Below the pieces are notes generated by a model that made no database searches, was not told the origin of the DNA, and saw only the letters and a program-made list of their open reading frames with translations. From Actinomycetota bacterium (GTDB lineage: Bacteria; Actinomycetota; Aquicultoria; Subteraquimicrobiales; UBA9087), in the NCBI GenBank assembly GCA_030019215.1, contig JASEEZ010000005.1, forward strand, positions 1 to 64,000: a stretch of 64,000 nucleotides of DNA. Reading direction: 5' to 3'. This document shows, piece by piece, positions 11,812 to 20,649 of this stretch (positions within the stretch are counted from its first letter, which is position 1; the number at the start of each line of letters is the position of its first letter). Made by a program: the position numbers and the translations under genes.

Positions 11812-11880
11812 TTTACTTTGGCTGCTTGCGATAAGTGGGACCCTCTTCTTTAGAAATGCAAAAGTTCGGTTAGCGAATTG
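11812..11880 (+). repeat. Family A right-end fragment (copy 7)
   Basis: 'gataagtgggaccctcttctttagaaatgcaaaagttcggtta' matches the right ends of copies 4-6 (gagaacgcaaaagttcggtt). Confidence 0.5.
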
Positions 11881-11888
11881 GAGGTAAT

Positions 11889-12527
11889 TTGATTTTACAC
11901 CGACTGATAGTGGGACCCAGTACCAACTGTTATATTCTAGCCCCGCCTTTGGCGGGGCTAGCGGCGGTGGTCGATCCAGGAGGGGAAGGAGAGCGAATCT
12001 TAGAGATCCTCAAAACCAATGCTCTCAAGGTCAAATACATCATAAATACCCACGGTCATTATGATCACATCGCTGCTGATGATGAGTTAGCACAGGTCAC
12101 GGGGGCGCCAATTTACATTCATGCAGGTGATGTTGGTCTACTGAGAAAACCCGAGGAAAATCTTTCTTTGCTATTTTTTGGCAGTTCTTTTACTCTTTCC
12201 TCTCCTGTAATGGAGTTGGGGAATGACCAAATTCTCGAGCTGGGGGATCTAAAGTTAAAGGTGCTTCACACCCCGGGGCACACCCCGGGGAGCATCTCTA
12301 TTTTGGTGGAGGATAAGTTATTCACGGGAGATCTCTTGTTTCAAGATTCGGTGGGGAGGACGGATCTACCGGGTTCTTCTTACGAGGCTCTCATGGGGTC
12401 GCTGAAAAAAATAGCGGCGCTCCCCGATTCAGTGAAGGTCTATCCTGGCCATGGGCCGGAGACGATTCTTGGTGAAGAGAAGAAGCATAACCCTTTTTTG
12501 AGGGGGTTGTGTGGTAAAATTAATTGA
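11889..12527 (+). CDS. MBL-fold hydrolase (glyoxalase II family)
   Basis: 'INTHGHYDHIAADDEL', 'VLHTPGHTPGSISI', 'TGDLLFQDSVGRTDLPG', 'VYPGHGPETILGEEK'. Confidence 0.93.
   Translation: MILHRLIVGPSTNCYILAPPLAGLAAVVDPGGEGERILEILKTNALKVKYIINTHGHYDHIAADDELAQVTGAPIYIHAGDVGLLRKPEENLSLLFFGSSFTLSSPVMELGNDQILELGDLKLKVLHTPGHTPGSISILVEDKLFTGDLLFQDSVGRTDLPGSSYEALMGSLKKIAALPDSVKVYPGHGPETILGEEKKHNPFLRGLCGKIN
11937..11961. repeat. In-frame mini-palindrome inside the MBL gene
   Basis: CTAGCCCCGCC TTT GGCGGGGCTAG, 11-bp perfect stem. Confidence 0.75.
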
Positions 12528-13828
12528 TTATGGAAAGGGGTGAGCCTTTGGAGTTGAGGGCACCGCGGGGAACTTCCGACATTTTTTCTAGACAGGCTGG
12601 GTTGAGACGCTATCTCGAGGAGACGGCGGTTGAGCTGTTTGAGCGGTATGGATATCATCCGATCACCACACCCATTTTTGAGCGAACCGAACTCTTTACC
12701 CGGAGCATCGGAGAGTCAACGGACATTGTGCAGAAGGAGATGTACACCTTTCGGGATAAAAGCGGGCGCAGCTTGACGCTTCGGCCAGAGGGCACTGCTC
12801 CTGTTGTTCGTGCTTTTCTTGAACATAAACTCATCTCGCAACCTCTTCCTATCAAGCTCTACTATTCCGGGCCGATGTTTCGTTACGAGCGTCCTCAGGC
12901 TGGCAGGTCTCGCGAGTTTTGGCAGGTGGGGGTGGAGGCGATCGGCTCCATGGACCCAACGATTGATGCTGAGACAGTCTCCTTGATGATGCACTATCTT
13001 GAAACCCTGGGCTTGCGCGATCTGGGGCTTCTTTTGAACAGCATGGGTTGTTCGGGGTGTCGCCCTTCCTTTGTTGAGGTTCTGAAGGCTTACCTTGAAG
13101 AACATCGAGCAAATTTGTGCATCGATTGCAAGAGGAGGGTTCAGTTAAATCCTCTCCGGATTTTTGATTGCAAGAAGGAGAAGTGTCAGGGTCTTTTGAA
13201 AGAAGCTCCTTTGATCACGGATTACCTCTGCGCCGACTGCAAGGCTCACTTTGCCGAGGTGCAATCTCTCCTCATGAGTGTTGGTGTCGAATTCAAACTC
13301 GAACCAAGCCTGGTGCGGGGATTTGACTACTACACCAAGACAGCCTTCGAGGTGAGATCGCCTCATCTGGGTGCCCAAAATGCCTTGGGTGGAGGGGGTA
13401 GGTATGATGGTCTGATCGAGGAGTTCGGCGGCCCTCCCACACCGGCCATTGGCTTTGCCTTGGGTGTGGAGAGGGTGATCATGGCTCTGCACTGTGAGGG
13501 GATCGATCTTCCGGGGGATTCCGCCCTTGATGTCTTTCTAGCTGTTGTGGGCAAGGAGTCGAAGCCGGAGGGATTCAAGCTATTGGATAGATTGCGCAAA
13601 TTGGGCATCGCCGCGGATATGAATTACGGAGACAGGAGCTTAAAGGCGCAGATGAAGTTGGCCGATAGGATGGGTGCTCTTTACACCCTGTTTGTGGGTT
13701 CCGAGGAGCTGTGGAGGGGCATGTGCAAGATCAGGGATATGAAGAGTGGGGAACAGGTGGAAGTGGCTTTTGAGAAGATACCCCAGTGGTTCAAGAAGCA
13801 GATTGGTTCGAGGAAGGGGAAAGAATAG
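12524..13828 (+). CDS. hisS: Histidyl-tRNA synthetase
   Basis: 'RAPRGTSDIFSRQAGLRRYLEE', 'TLRPEGTAPVVRAFLEH', 'FRYERPQAGRSREFWQVGVEAIG', 'ALGGGGRYDGLIEEFGGP'. Confidence 0.96.
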   Translation: MIMERGEPLELRAPRGTSDIFSRQAGLRRYLEETAVELFERYGYHPITTPIFERTELFTRSIGESTDIVQKEMYTFRDKSGRSLTLRPEGTAPVVRAFLEHKLISQPLPIKLYYSGPMFRYERPQAGRSREFWQVGVEAIGSMDPTIDAETVSLMMHYLETLGLRDLGLLLNSMGCSGCRPSFVEVLKAYLEEHRANLCIDCKRRVQLNPLRIFDCKKEKCQGLLKEAPLITDYLCADCKAHFAEVQSLLMSVGVEFKLEPSLVRGFDYYTKTAFEVRSPHLGAQNALGGGGRYDGLIEEFGGPPTPAIGFALGVERVIMALHCEGIDLPGDSALDVFLAVVGKESKPEGFKLLDRLRKLGIAADMNYGDRSLKAQMKLADRMGALYTLFVGSEELWRGMCKIRDMKSGEQVEVAFEKIPQWFKKQIGSRKGKE

Positions 13829-15616
13829 ATGAGCGGGGAAGTGAGATACTCCAGGAAGACCCATTATTGCGGGGAGCTTTCTCTGAGCAACGTCGGCGAG
13901 AGCGTGGTTTTGATGGGTTGGGCTCATCGCCGGAGAGACCATGGTGGATTGATCTTCATCGATCTCAGGGATAAAGAGGGGCTCGTGCAAACCGTGGTGA
14001 GTCCCTCAGCGACCCCCGAGTCCTTCGCGGTGGCGGAGAAGGTGCGCAGCGAATATGTTTTGTGCATTAAAGGGAAGGTGAGAAAGAGGCCGGAGGGCAC
14101 GGCGAATCCCAGGTTGCTCACGGGAGAGGTTGAGGTATCGGTTGAGGATATGGAGATTCTTAATCCCGCTAAGACGCCTCCCTTTGAGCTGGAAGAGGGA
14201 ATCGAAGTCGCCGAGAGCTTGAGGTTGAAATACAGGTATCTGGATCTCAGGAAAGAGGGGATGCTCGATCTCTTGAAACTCAGGCATGCGGTGACGGAGA
14301 CCGTTAGGGATTTTCTGGATCGGCAAGGGTTTCTTGAGGTGGAGACCCCCATTCTGACCAAAAGCACGCCCGAGGGAGCCAGGGATTACCTCGTTCCCAG
14401 CAGACTGCAGCGTGGGCACTTTTACGCTCTTCCCCAGTCACCTCAGTTGTTCAAGCAGATACTCATGGTGGCGGGGATTGAGCGGTATTACCAGATAGCC
14501 CGTTGCTTTAGAGATGAGGATTTGAGAGCGGATAGGCAACCCGAGCATACCCAAATCGATATCGAGATGTCCTTCGTTGACCAGGAGGATATCTTGGGTT
14601 TGATAGAGGAGATGATGACCGAGATCTTCGCTGCTGCCGGCATCGAGATAAAAACCCCATTTGAGAGGCTTCCTCACGAGGAGGCGGTCGACAGATATGG
14701 AACGGACAAGCCCGATTTAAGGTATGGCTTGGAGCTCGTGGACCTTTCCGACCTCCTTGGTCAAACTGAATTTCGGGTTTTTGCCAAGGTAATTTCCTCA
14801 GGGGGAGTCGTCAGGGGAGTAAACGCCTCTGGTTATGGCCCCGCCATTGGCGGGGTTACCCGCAAACGAATTGATGAATTGGTCAAATTCATCAGCGAAC
14901 AGGGGAATGGGGGCCTCTCCTGGATGGTAGTGGAACCGGGGGGGAAAGTTAAGTCTCCCCTCACCAAGTTTTTGAGTGCGAGGGAGACGGGAGAGATAAT
15001 TGGCAGGATGAAGGGGCAACCGGGTGATTTGCTTCTCTTGGTGGCCGCCGATAAGGGAAAGGCCTGCGAGATTTTGGGAATGCTGAGGGAGAGGTTGGCC
15101 CGGGAGCTGAACCTGGTGGATAAGGGTGAATTCAAATTCGTCTGGATTATCGATTTTCCCCTTTTCGAATACGACGAGGAGGAGAAAAGACTGAAGCCCC
15201 ATCATCATCCATTTGCCATGCCCACCAGGGACTCCATTCCTCTCTTGAGAAAGGACCCCCTTGCTGCCAAGGCTTATGCCTACGATCTCGTGGTCAATGG
15301 TGTGGAGATTGGTGGTGGGAGTTTGAGGATACACGATAGGAAGCTCCAGGATAAGATCTTTCACTTGCTGGGACTTTCAACCGAGGATATAAAGGTAAAG
15401 TTCGGTTTTTTGTTGGATGCCTTTCAGTACGGTGCCCCTCCGCATGGGGGGATCGCTTTTGGTCTCGATCGTCTAGTAATGCTCATTGCGGGCAGGAATA
15501 CAATTCGAGATGTCATCGCCTTTCCCAAGACTCAGACGGCTTCCTGTCTCATGACGGGTGCCCCCGATGAGGTTAACGGTAAACAGCTAAGAGAGCTTCA
15601 CATTCGATTAAAGTAG
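13829..15616 (+). CDS. aspS: Aspartyl-tRNA synthetase
   Basis: 'GWAHRRRDHGGLIFIDLRDKEGLVQ', 'FRDEDLRADRQPEHTQIDIEMSF', 'GIAFGLDRLVMLIAGRNTIRDVIAFPKTQ'. Confidence 0.97.
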   Translation: MSGEVRYSRKTHYCGELSLSNVGESVVLMGWAHRRRDHGGLIFIDLRDKEGLVQTVVSPSATPESFAVAEKVRSEYVLCIKGKVRKRPEGTANPRLLTGEVEVSVEDMEILNPAKTPPFELEEGIEVAESLRLKYRYLDLRKEGMLDLLKLRHAVTETVRDFLDRQGFLEVETPILTKSTPEGARDYLVPSRLQRGHFYALPQSPQLFKQILMVAGIERYYQIARCFRDEDLRADRQPEHTQIDIEMSFVDQEDILGLIEEMMTEIFAAAGIEIKTPFERLPHEEAVDRYGTDKPDLRYGLELVDLSDLLGQTEFRVFAKVISSGGVVRGVNASGYGPAIGGVTRKRIDELVKFISEQGNGGLSWMVVEPGGKVKSPLTKFLSARETGEIIGRMKGQPGDLLLLVAADKGKACEILGMLRERLARELNLVDKGEFKFVWIIDFPLFEYDEEEKRLKPHHHPFAMPTRDSIPLLRKDPLAAKAYAYDLVVNGVEIGGGSLRIHDRKLQDKIFHLLGLSTEDIKVKFGFLLDAFQYGAPPHGGIAFGLDRLVMLIAGRNTIRDVIAFPKTQTASCLMTGAPDEVNGKQLRELHIRLK

Positions 15617-15625
15617 TGCTATATT
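15597..15625 (+). promoter_or_regulatory. Sigma70-type promoter for 6S RNA
   Basis: TTCACA (15597-15602) - 17 nt - TATATT (15620-15625), overlapping the 3' end of aspS. Confidence 0.65.
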
Positions 15626-15631
15626 GTCTGT

Positions 15632-15838
15632 AGAGAGGCTCTGCCTTGTTCGTGTTTGCCATTACTAATTTGAGCTAACACACCTACCTTGGGAGCCCGG
15701 CTCTACTTGTGGCTTGAACGCCCTTATATAGGGACTCATAAAGCAAGTAGGAGGAGCACCCACTTGCGGAGCGCAGGGTTCAATCTAGTATTCAGGCACG
15801 GCAAGGCGGAGTTCCCTATTTAACCTGCTGTTTTTTTG
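15632..15838 (+). ncRNA. ssrS: 6S RNA
   Basis: Closing stem of about 16 bp: CTCTGCCTTGTTCGTG (15640-15655) with CACGGCAAGGCGGAG; about 180-nt interrupted rod, 'GCGCAGGGTTCAA' near the 3' bubble, T-run after; syntenic with the aspS-(x)-bsrA-rarA arrangement of Bacillus. Confidence 0.8.
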
Positions 15839-15902
15839 AATCTTCTTCCCTTTCCTGAGTTATCTCCTCGCTAATGAAAATCTGCTAAAATAATTACAAA
15901 GG

Positions 15903-16210
15903 GTAGATTTTTGCGTTTTTAAGACTATAGGTAAATAACTAATTTTGGCAAAGGTCAGGGGCATACTATCAAATTAAAAACTTAAAATGAAAAATGTAAA
16001 ACGACAACGTGAAATTGAAAATGATTTAAAAGATTTTTTCCTTGGGTTTTGCCAGATCATTTTGCACTTTTCAATTTAGAATGTGCAAGAATAAGATTTA
16101 CGTTCGTTGCATTTTGAACCTGAGGTCTAACCTTTGCACTAAGTCGAATCTTCAATTGTTTGTCACGGGTGAGTGGGGCCTTCTTGCTTGAGAACACAAA
16201 GGTTTCAAGT
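15903..16210 (+). repeat. Family A element copy 6, with core replaced by A/T-rich heptad array
   Basis: Left end TTTTTGCGTTTTTAAGACTATAGG...TTTTGGCAAAGGTCAGG; right end GGTCTAACCTTTGCACTAAG...GAGAACACAAAGGTTTC, as in copy 4. Confidence 0.6.
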
Positions 16211-16234
16211 TGATGATTGAGGGGATGAGTTTTT

Positions 16235-17560
16235 GTGGACCTTTTTGAGGATTTATTGGAAGAGAAATTGGGAAAGAGTGCTCCCCTCGCTTTGCGAATG
16301 AGGCCCTCCAGTCTGGAAGAGTTCGTGGGGCAGGAGAAGATCGTTGGTGAGGGTACTCTTCTACACAAGGCCATTAAGGAAGATAAACTCCATTCGCTGA
16401 TTTTTTGGGGGCCCCCTGGTACGGGAAAAACTACCCTGGCAAATATCATCGCTAATCTCACCAAGGCTCATTTCGCCAGCATCAGTGCAGTGACCTCGAG
16501 CGTTGCCGAGATCAGACGGGTTATAGCTGAAGCCAAGCAACGTCTGAGCATTCAGGGCCGGAAAACAACTTTGTTAATTGATGAAATACATCGCTTTAAC
16601 AAGGCTCAGCAGGATGCTCTCCTTCCCGCGGTGGAAGAAGGGGTCATTGTCTTGATCGGCGTAACCACCGAAAATCCCTATTTTGAGGTAAATCCTCCTC
16701 TAGTTTCGCGATCCAGGGTGTTCCAGTTTGAGCCCCTCTCTAATGGAGATATCGAGGAGATTATGGAACGAGCCTTGAAGGATCAGGAGAGGGGATTAGG
16801 TGGGTGGAAGGTCGAGTTCCAGCAACCGGCCTTGAAACACATCATTAAGAGTGCTAATGGCGATGCCAGGCTGGCTCTCAGTGCCCTCGAGGCAGCGGTC
16901 ACTATGACTTCCCCCGACAAGAAGGGGATCAGAGAGATAACTCTTGTCATTGCTGAGGATGCGGTTCAAAAGAGGGCTCTGGTTTACGGTGAGGATGCGC
17001 ATTACGATGCCATCTCTGCCTTTATCAAGAGCATGCGCGGCTCCGATCCCGATGCTGCTCTATACTGGCTGGCGAGGATGATCTATGCCGGTGAGGATCC
17101 GAAGTTCATCGCCCGGCGGATGGTGATCTTCGCTTCCGAAGATGTGGGGAATGCCGATCCTCAGGCTCTGGTGGTTGCCACGGCTGCTGCTCAGGCCGTC
17201 CAGTTCGTTGGCTTACCCGAGTGCCGCCTTAATCTCGCCCAAGCTGCTACATATCTCGCCACTGTTCCCAAGAGCAACGCTGCCATCAAGGGGATTGACG
17301 GCGCTCTCAAAGATGTAGAGGAGAAGCGGGCTTATCAGGTTCCGAAACATCTGCGGGACTCCCATTATCCGGGGGCAAAGAAGCTAGGTCACGGAAAAGA
17401 CTACAGGTATCCTCACAATTTCCCCGGTCACTATGTGCCCCAGGATTACTTGCCCACCGAACTCAAGGATAGGAAGTATTACTTCCCTTCCGATTCCGGC
17501 TATGAGAGAAAGATAGCTGAATATCTAAAAAGATTGAGAGAAATCGAGCATGAGGAGTGA
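16235..17560 (+). CDS. rarA: Replication-associated recombination protein A (AAA+ ATPase)
   Basis: 'LRPSSLEEFVGQEKIVGEGTLL', 'FWGPPGTGKTTLANIIA', 'LLIDEIHRFNKAQQDALLPAVE'; GTG start. Confidence 0.95.
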   Translation: MDLFEDLLEEKLGKSAPLALRMRPSSLEEFVGQEKIVGEGTLLHKAIKEDKLHSLIFWGPPGTGKTTLANIIANLTKAHFASISAVTSSVAEIRRVIAEAKQRLSIQGRKTTLLIDEIHRFNKAQQDALLPAVEEGVIVLIGVTTENPYFEVNPPLVSRSRVFQFEPLSNGDIEEIMERALKDQERGLGGWKVEFQQPALKHIIKSANGDARLALSALEAAVTMTSPDKKGIREITLVIAEDAVQKRALVYGEDAHYDAISAFIKSMRGSDPDAALYWLARMIYAGEDPKFIARRMVIFASEDVGNADPQALVVATAAAQAVQFVGLPECRLNLAQAATYLATVPKSNAAIKGIDGALKDVEEKRAYQVPKHLRDSHYPGAKKLGHGKDYRYPHNFPGHYVPQDYLPTELKDRKYYFPSDSGYERKIAEYLKRLREIEHEE

Positions 17561-17738
17561 GAAGTTAGTCGCCGGCTACCAAGCGCCAGCTACCAGCGAC
17601 CAGCTTGACGGCTCGGCCTCACGGCCTTGATAGCTGATGGCTCGCCCACCAAGGTTCGCTCGATAGCGGATAGCTAAACCATCTGCCATAAGCCATCTGC
17701 CATCTGCCATAAGCCATCGGACATCCGACAATAGAGGA
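17561..17738. repeat. Heptanucleotide quasi-repeat array (H7)
   Basis: gctacca-agcgcca-gctacca-gcgacca ... tctgcca-taagcca-tctgcca-tctgcca-taagcca-tcggaca-tccgaca. Confidence 0.8.
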
Positions 17739-17746
17739 GTTGATTT

Positions 17747-18787
17747 ATGAGAGAAAGGATAGCTGTTGCTCTGAGTGGAGGAGTTGACAGTGCTGTCGCT
17801 GCTGCTCTTTTGATCGAACGGGGTTACGATGTTTTTGGGGTCACCATGCTCCTGGGTGATTTTACCGACGATGTGGAAGCGAAACAGGTCGCCAGGACGT
17901 TGGGCATCCTGCACTTCAGTATCGACCTGAGGATGACTTTTAAATCAAAAATCATCGATTATTTTTTAAAAGAGTATCTCTGTGGGCGAACCCCAAACCC
18001 CTGTATCGTTTGCAATAGGTTAATTAAGTTCGGTGAACTCCTCGAGTTTGCTCTCAAAAAGGGTGCCACTCATCTGGCTACCGGCCACTATGTCAGAGTC
18101 GAATATGACGGCCCCAGAGGGCGCTTTCTGGTATTTAAAGCGGCGGATGCGGCGAAGGACCAATCGTACATGTTCTGGTCGCTATCTCAGGAGCAGTTGA
18201 GTCGTCTGAAGATGCCCTTGGGGTTGTTGAAAAAAGTTGACATCCGCAGCATGGCGGAGGAGAGGGATTTGCCTGCAAAGAAGCTCGAAAGTCAGGAGAC
18301 ATGCTTCATCTCGAAGGGAGATTATAGGAGTTTCCTTCTTGCCAAAGTGCGGGAGGAGATTTTGCCGGGTGAGATTGTTGATGAGAAGGGAGGGGTTCTG
18401 GGGAAACACAAGGGGCTTCCTTTTTACACCATTGGCCAGAGGAGGGGGCTTGGCTTGGCACACCCTACGCCTCTTTACGTGTTGGGTCTACGCCCCGAAG
18501 AGAACGTGGTGGTAGTTGGGGAGGAAAGAAGTCTGTATAAGACCGAGCTCATTGCCTCCGGGGTTAACCTTATTCCCTTTGATTCGTTGAAGGGGAGGAA
18601 GACGAGGGTGCGGGCGAAGGTAAGATATAAGGTGAAGGAAGCGGAGGCGATTCTTATTCCTCTTGAGATCGATAGGGTAAAAATTGAGTTTTCAATTCCT
18701 CAGCGCGCTATCGCCCCGGGACAATCGGTGGTTTTTTACCAGAATGATATGCTTTTGGGTGGAGGGGTCATCGAATCGGCAAAGTAG
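17747..18787 (+). CDS. mnmA: tRNA 2-thiouridine(34) synthase
   Basis: 'VALSGGVDSAVAAALL', 'GRTPNPCIVCNRLIKFGEL', 'ATGHYVR', 'LESQETCFI'. Confidence 0.95.
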   Translation: MRERIAVALSGGVDSAVAAALLIERGYDVFGVTMLLGDFTDDVEAKQVARTLGILHFSIDLRMTFKSKIIDYFLKEYLCGRTPNPCIVCNRLIKFGELLEFALKKGATHLATGHYVRVEYDGPRGRFLVFKAADAAKDQSYMFWSLSQEQLSRLKMPLGLLKKVDIRSMAEERDLPAKKLESQETCFISKGDYRSFLLAKVREEILPGEIVDEKGGVLGKHKGLPFYTIGQRRGLGLAHPTPLYVLGLRPEENVVVVGEERSLYKTELIASGVNLIPFDSLKGRKTRVRAKVRYKVKEAEAILIPLEIDRVKIEFSIPQRAIAPGQSVVFYQNDMLLGGGVIESAK

Positions 18788-18851
18788 AAATCGAGTGGTC
18801 GATATGGTAGAATTTGGCTTCAAGACGGCGATTCTTTAGAGGGGGTGGAGT

Positions 18852-19214
18852 GTGAACTGGGCGTTGATTTTGGATGTGACGATTGCCCTGGCTGTCGGGG
18901 CCCTCTCGATCTTCCTTGTGGTGGTCTTGATCCAGCTTTCCAGGACGCTTAGGAGTATTAATGCGTTGGTCAAGGACTTTAACAGGGAGATCATTCCGAT
19001 CTTCTCCAAGTTGCAATCCACGGTGGATGAGGTGAACACTGAGCTGGCTAGGGTCGATGAGATCGTCAAGGCTGTTCAGGAGGCGAGCGATAAGGTCAAC
19101 GCCACGGCGGAAGTTGCCCGGCAGCTTATCTCTCCCTCTTTAATCAAGCTGGCCAGTCTTTCCACCGGGGTGAAAAAGGCCGTTACCACTCTGGTTAGGG
19201 GCAAGGGGGATTAA
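18852..19214 (+). CDS. DUF948-like membrane protein
   Basis: N-terminal TM then 'VDEVNTELARVDEIVKAVQEASDKVNATAEVARQLIS' coiled coil. Confidence 0.65.
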   Translation: MNWALILDVTIALAVGALSIFLVVVLIQLSRTLRSINALVKDFNREIIPIFSKLQSTVDEVNTELARVDEIVKAVQEASDKVNATAEVARQLISPSLIKLASLSTGVKKAVTTLVRGKGD

Positions 19215-19218
19215 GGAT

Positions 19219-19503
19219 TTGAGGAGAGCAGGGGTTAGCATATGTCTTGGCTTGCTGGTGGGGACCGGTTTGGTTCTTCTCCTCGACCCATCGGCCAGGG
19301 AGAGGTCGAAGCAGTCTGCTCGGAAGTTACTCTGTCTTCTCCTGACCTGGGCGGAGAGCGGTCTGGGAGAGTGGCAATTGCGCCTGGAGGAGGCCATCGA
19401 GGCGGGCAAGGAAGCGGCCAGACTCAAGGAACGTGAACTAGAGGGCAAGATTTTGTTCAAATCCGGGGAACTGGAAGAGGAATCTCCTAAATACATCATC
19501 TGA
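19219..19503 (+). CDS. Hypothetical protein (YtxH-like topology)
   Basis: 94 aa, single N-terminal TM and charged helix; tightly downstream of the DUF948-like gene. Confidence 0.55.
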   Translation: MRRAGVSICLGLLVGTGLVLLLDPSARERSKQSARKLLCLLLTWAESGLGEWQLRLEEAIEAGKEAARLKERELEGKILFKSGELEEESPKYII

Positions 19504-19534
19504 TTCCCACCTTTTAAGTTCCTGCTTCTTAAGT

Positions 19535-20617
19535 GTGCTCAATGGGGTGACTGAGTTTATGAGGCATTCTGGTGAGGAAATCTATCAAGGATGGAAGAAA
19601 ACGGGAATTATAATCTGGACGATCCTTGGTTGTTTGGTTTTGTTGTTCGCACTGGCTCTTGCGATTAAAAAGATCCAGCCGATTTTTCTTCTTTTCATGC
19701 TGACGGGGATCATTGTCTATGTGATGGAACCGCTCGTTCGCTACTTTGAGAGCCAAAGGATTCCACGGCTTGTGGCAGTTATTTTCGCCTATTTTTTGGT
19801 CATCTTTTTTGTCGTCTTAATCTTCGTGTACCTGGCACCTATAGTGGTACAGCAAGGCAGGGAGTTCACCGCCAACCTTCCCGGTTATGTGAAAAGGGCT
19901 ACCGAGCTGATGGAGGCATATCAGAAGGAGTTGGTGGGCGTACGAGTTCCCCAAATGGCCGGAGAACTCTTGGAGGAAGCCCTGAATTCACTGAAGAATG
20001 TCACCTTGAAGCTATTTTCGCGTCTTCCCAGTATGACGATAAATGTTGTCTATAGTCTCTTTTATCTGGTCTTAGCTCCAGTCCTTGCCTTTTACATTCT
20101 CAAGGATTTGAAGAAGATCAAACTCACAATGAACTCTCTCATTCGGGACAGACATAGGGAGGAGACAGTAATCATACTTCGAAAGATTCACGCCATTGTG
20201 GGTGGTTTCTTGAGGGGTCAGCTTCTGGTGGCTCTTTGTGTGGGCATTCTGTCCATCATAGCCCTGACGATTCTCGGAGTCGACTTCGCTATTGTGCTTG
20301 GAAGTATCGTTGGGATATTGAATGTGATTCCTTATTTTGGTCCGATAGTTGGAGGCCTTCTGGCGGCGCTTGTAGCCTTCATCAAGTCACCGATTCTGGC
20401 ATTTTGGGTTATAGTTGCCATGGTCATCATACAGAGCATAGATGCGATGATTCTCTCCCCCAATATCATCAGCCAGCAGGTCAACCTGCACCCGGTTATG
20501 GTGGTCTTCGCTCTCCTTGTGGGAGCAGTTCTCTTCGGTTTCATGGGGTTGCTGTTGGCAATCCCTCTTCTAGCGATGGGCAAGGCCCTGGTCTATCATT
20601 TTCTAGAGAAGATGTAA
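19535..20617 (+). CDS. AI-2E family transporter (PerM-like)
   Basis: 8-TM pattern, 'GSIVGILNVIPYFGPIVGGLLAALVAF', 'LSPNIISQQVNLHPVMVVFALLVGAVLFGFMGLLLAIP'. Confidence 0.92.
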   Translation: MLNGVTEFMRHSGEEIYQGWKKTGIIIWTILGCLVLLFALALAIKKIQPIFLLFMLTGIIVYVMEPLVRYFESQRIPRLVAVIFAYFLVIFFVVLIFVYLAPIVVQQGREFTANLPGYVKRATELMEAYQKELVGVRVPQMAGELLEEALNSLKNVTLKLFSRLPSMTINVVYSLFYLVLAPVLAFYILKDLKKIKLTMNSLIRDRHREETVIILRKIHAIVGGFLRGQLLVALCVGILSIIALTILGVDFAIVLGSIVGILNVIPYFGPIVGGLLAALVAFIKSPILAFWVIVAMVIIQSIDAMILSPNIISQQVNLHPVMVVFALLVGAVLFGFMGLLLAIPLLAMGKALVYHFLEKM

Positions 20618-20649
20618 TATGGGAAGATTTCACGCTCGAGGGGTGGATT

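Noticed and set aside
12271-12290. CCCCGGGG-CACA-CCCCGGGG double palindrome
   Set aside because: Explained by codons for the conserved MBL motif HTPGHTPGS.
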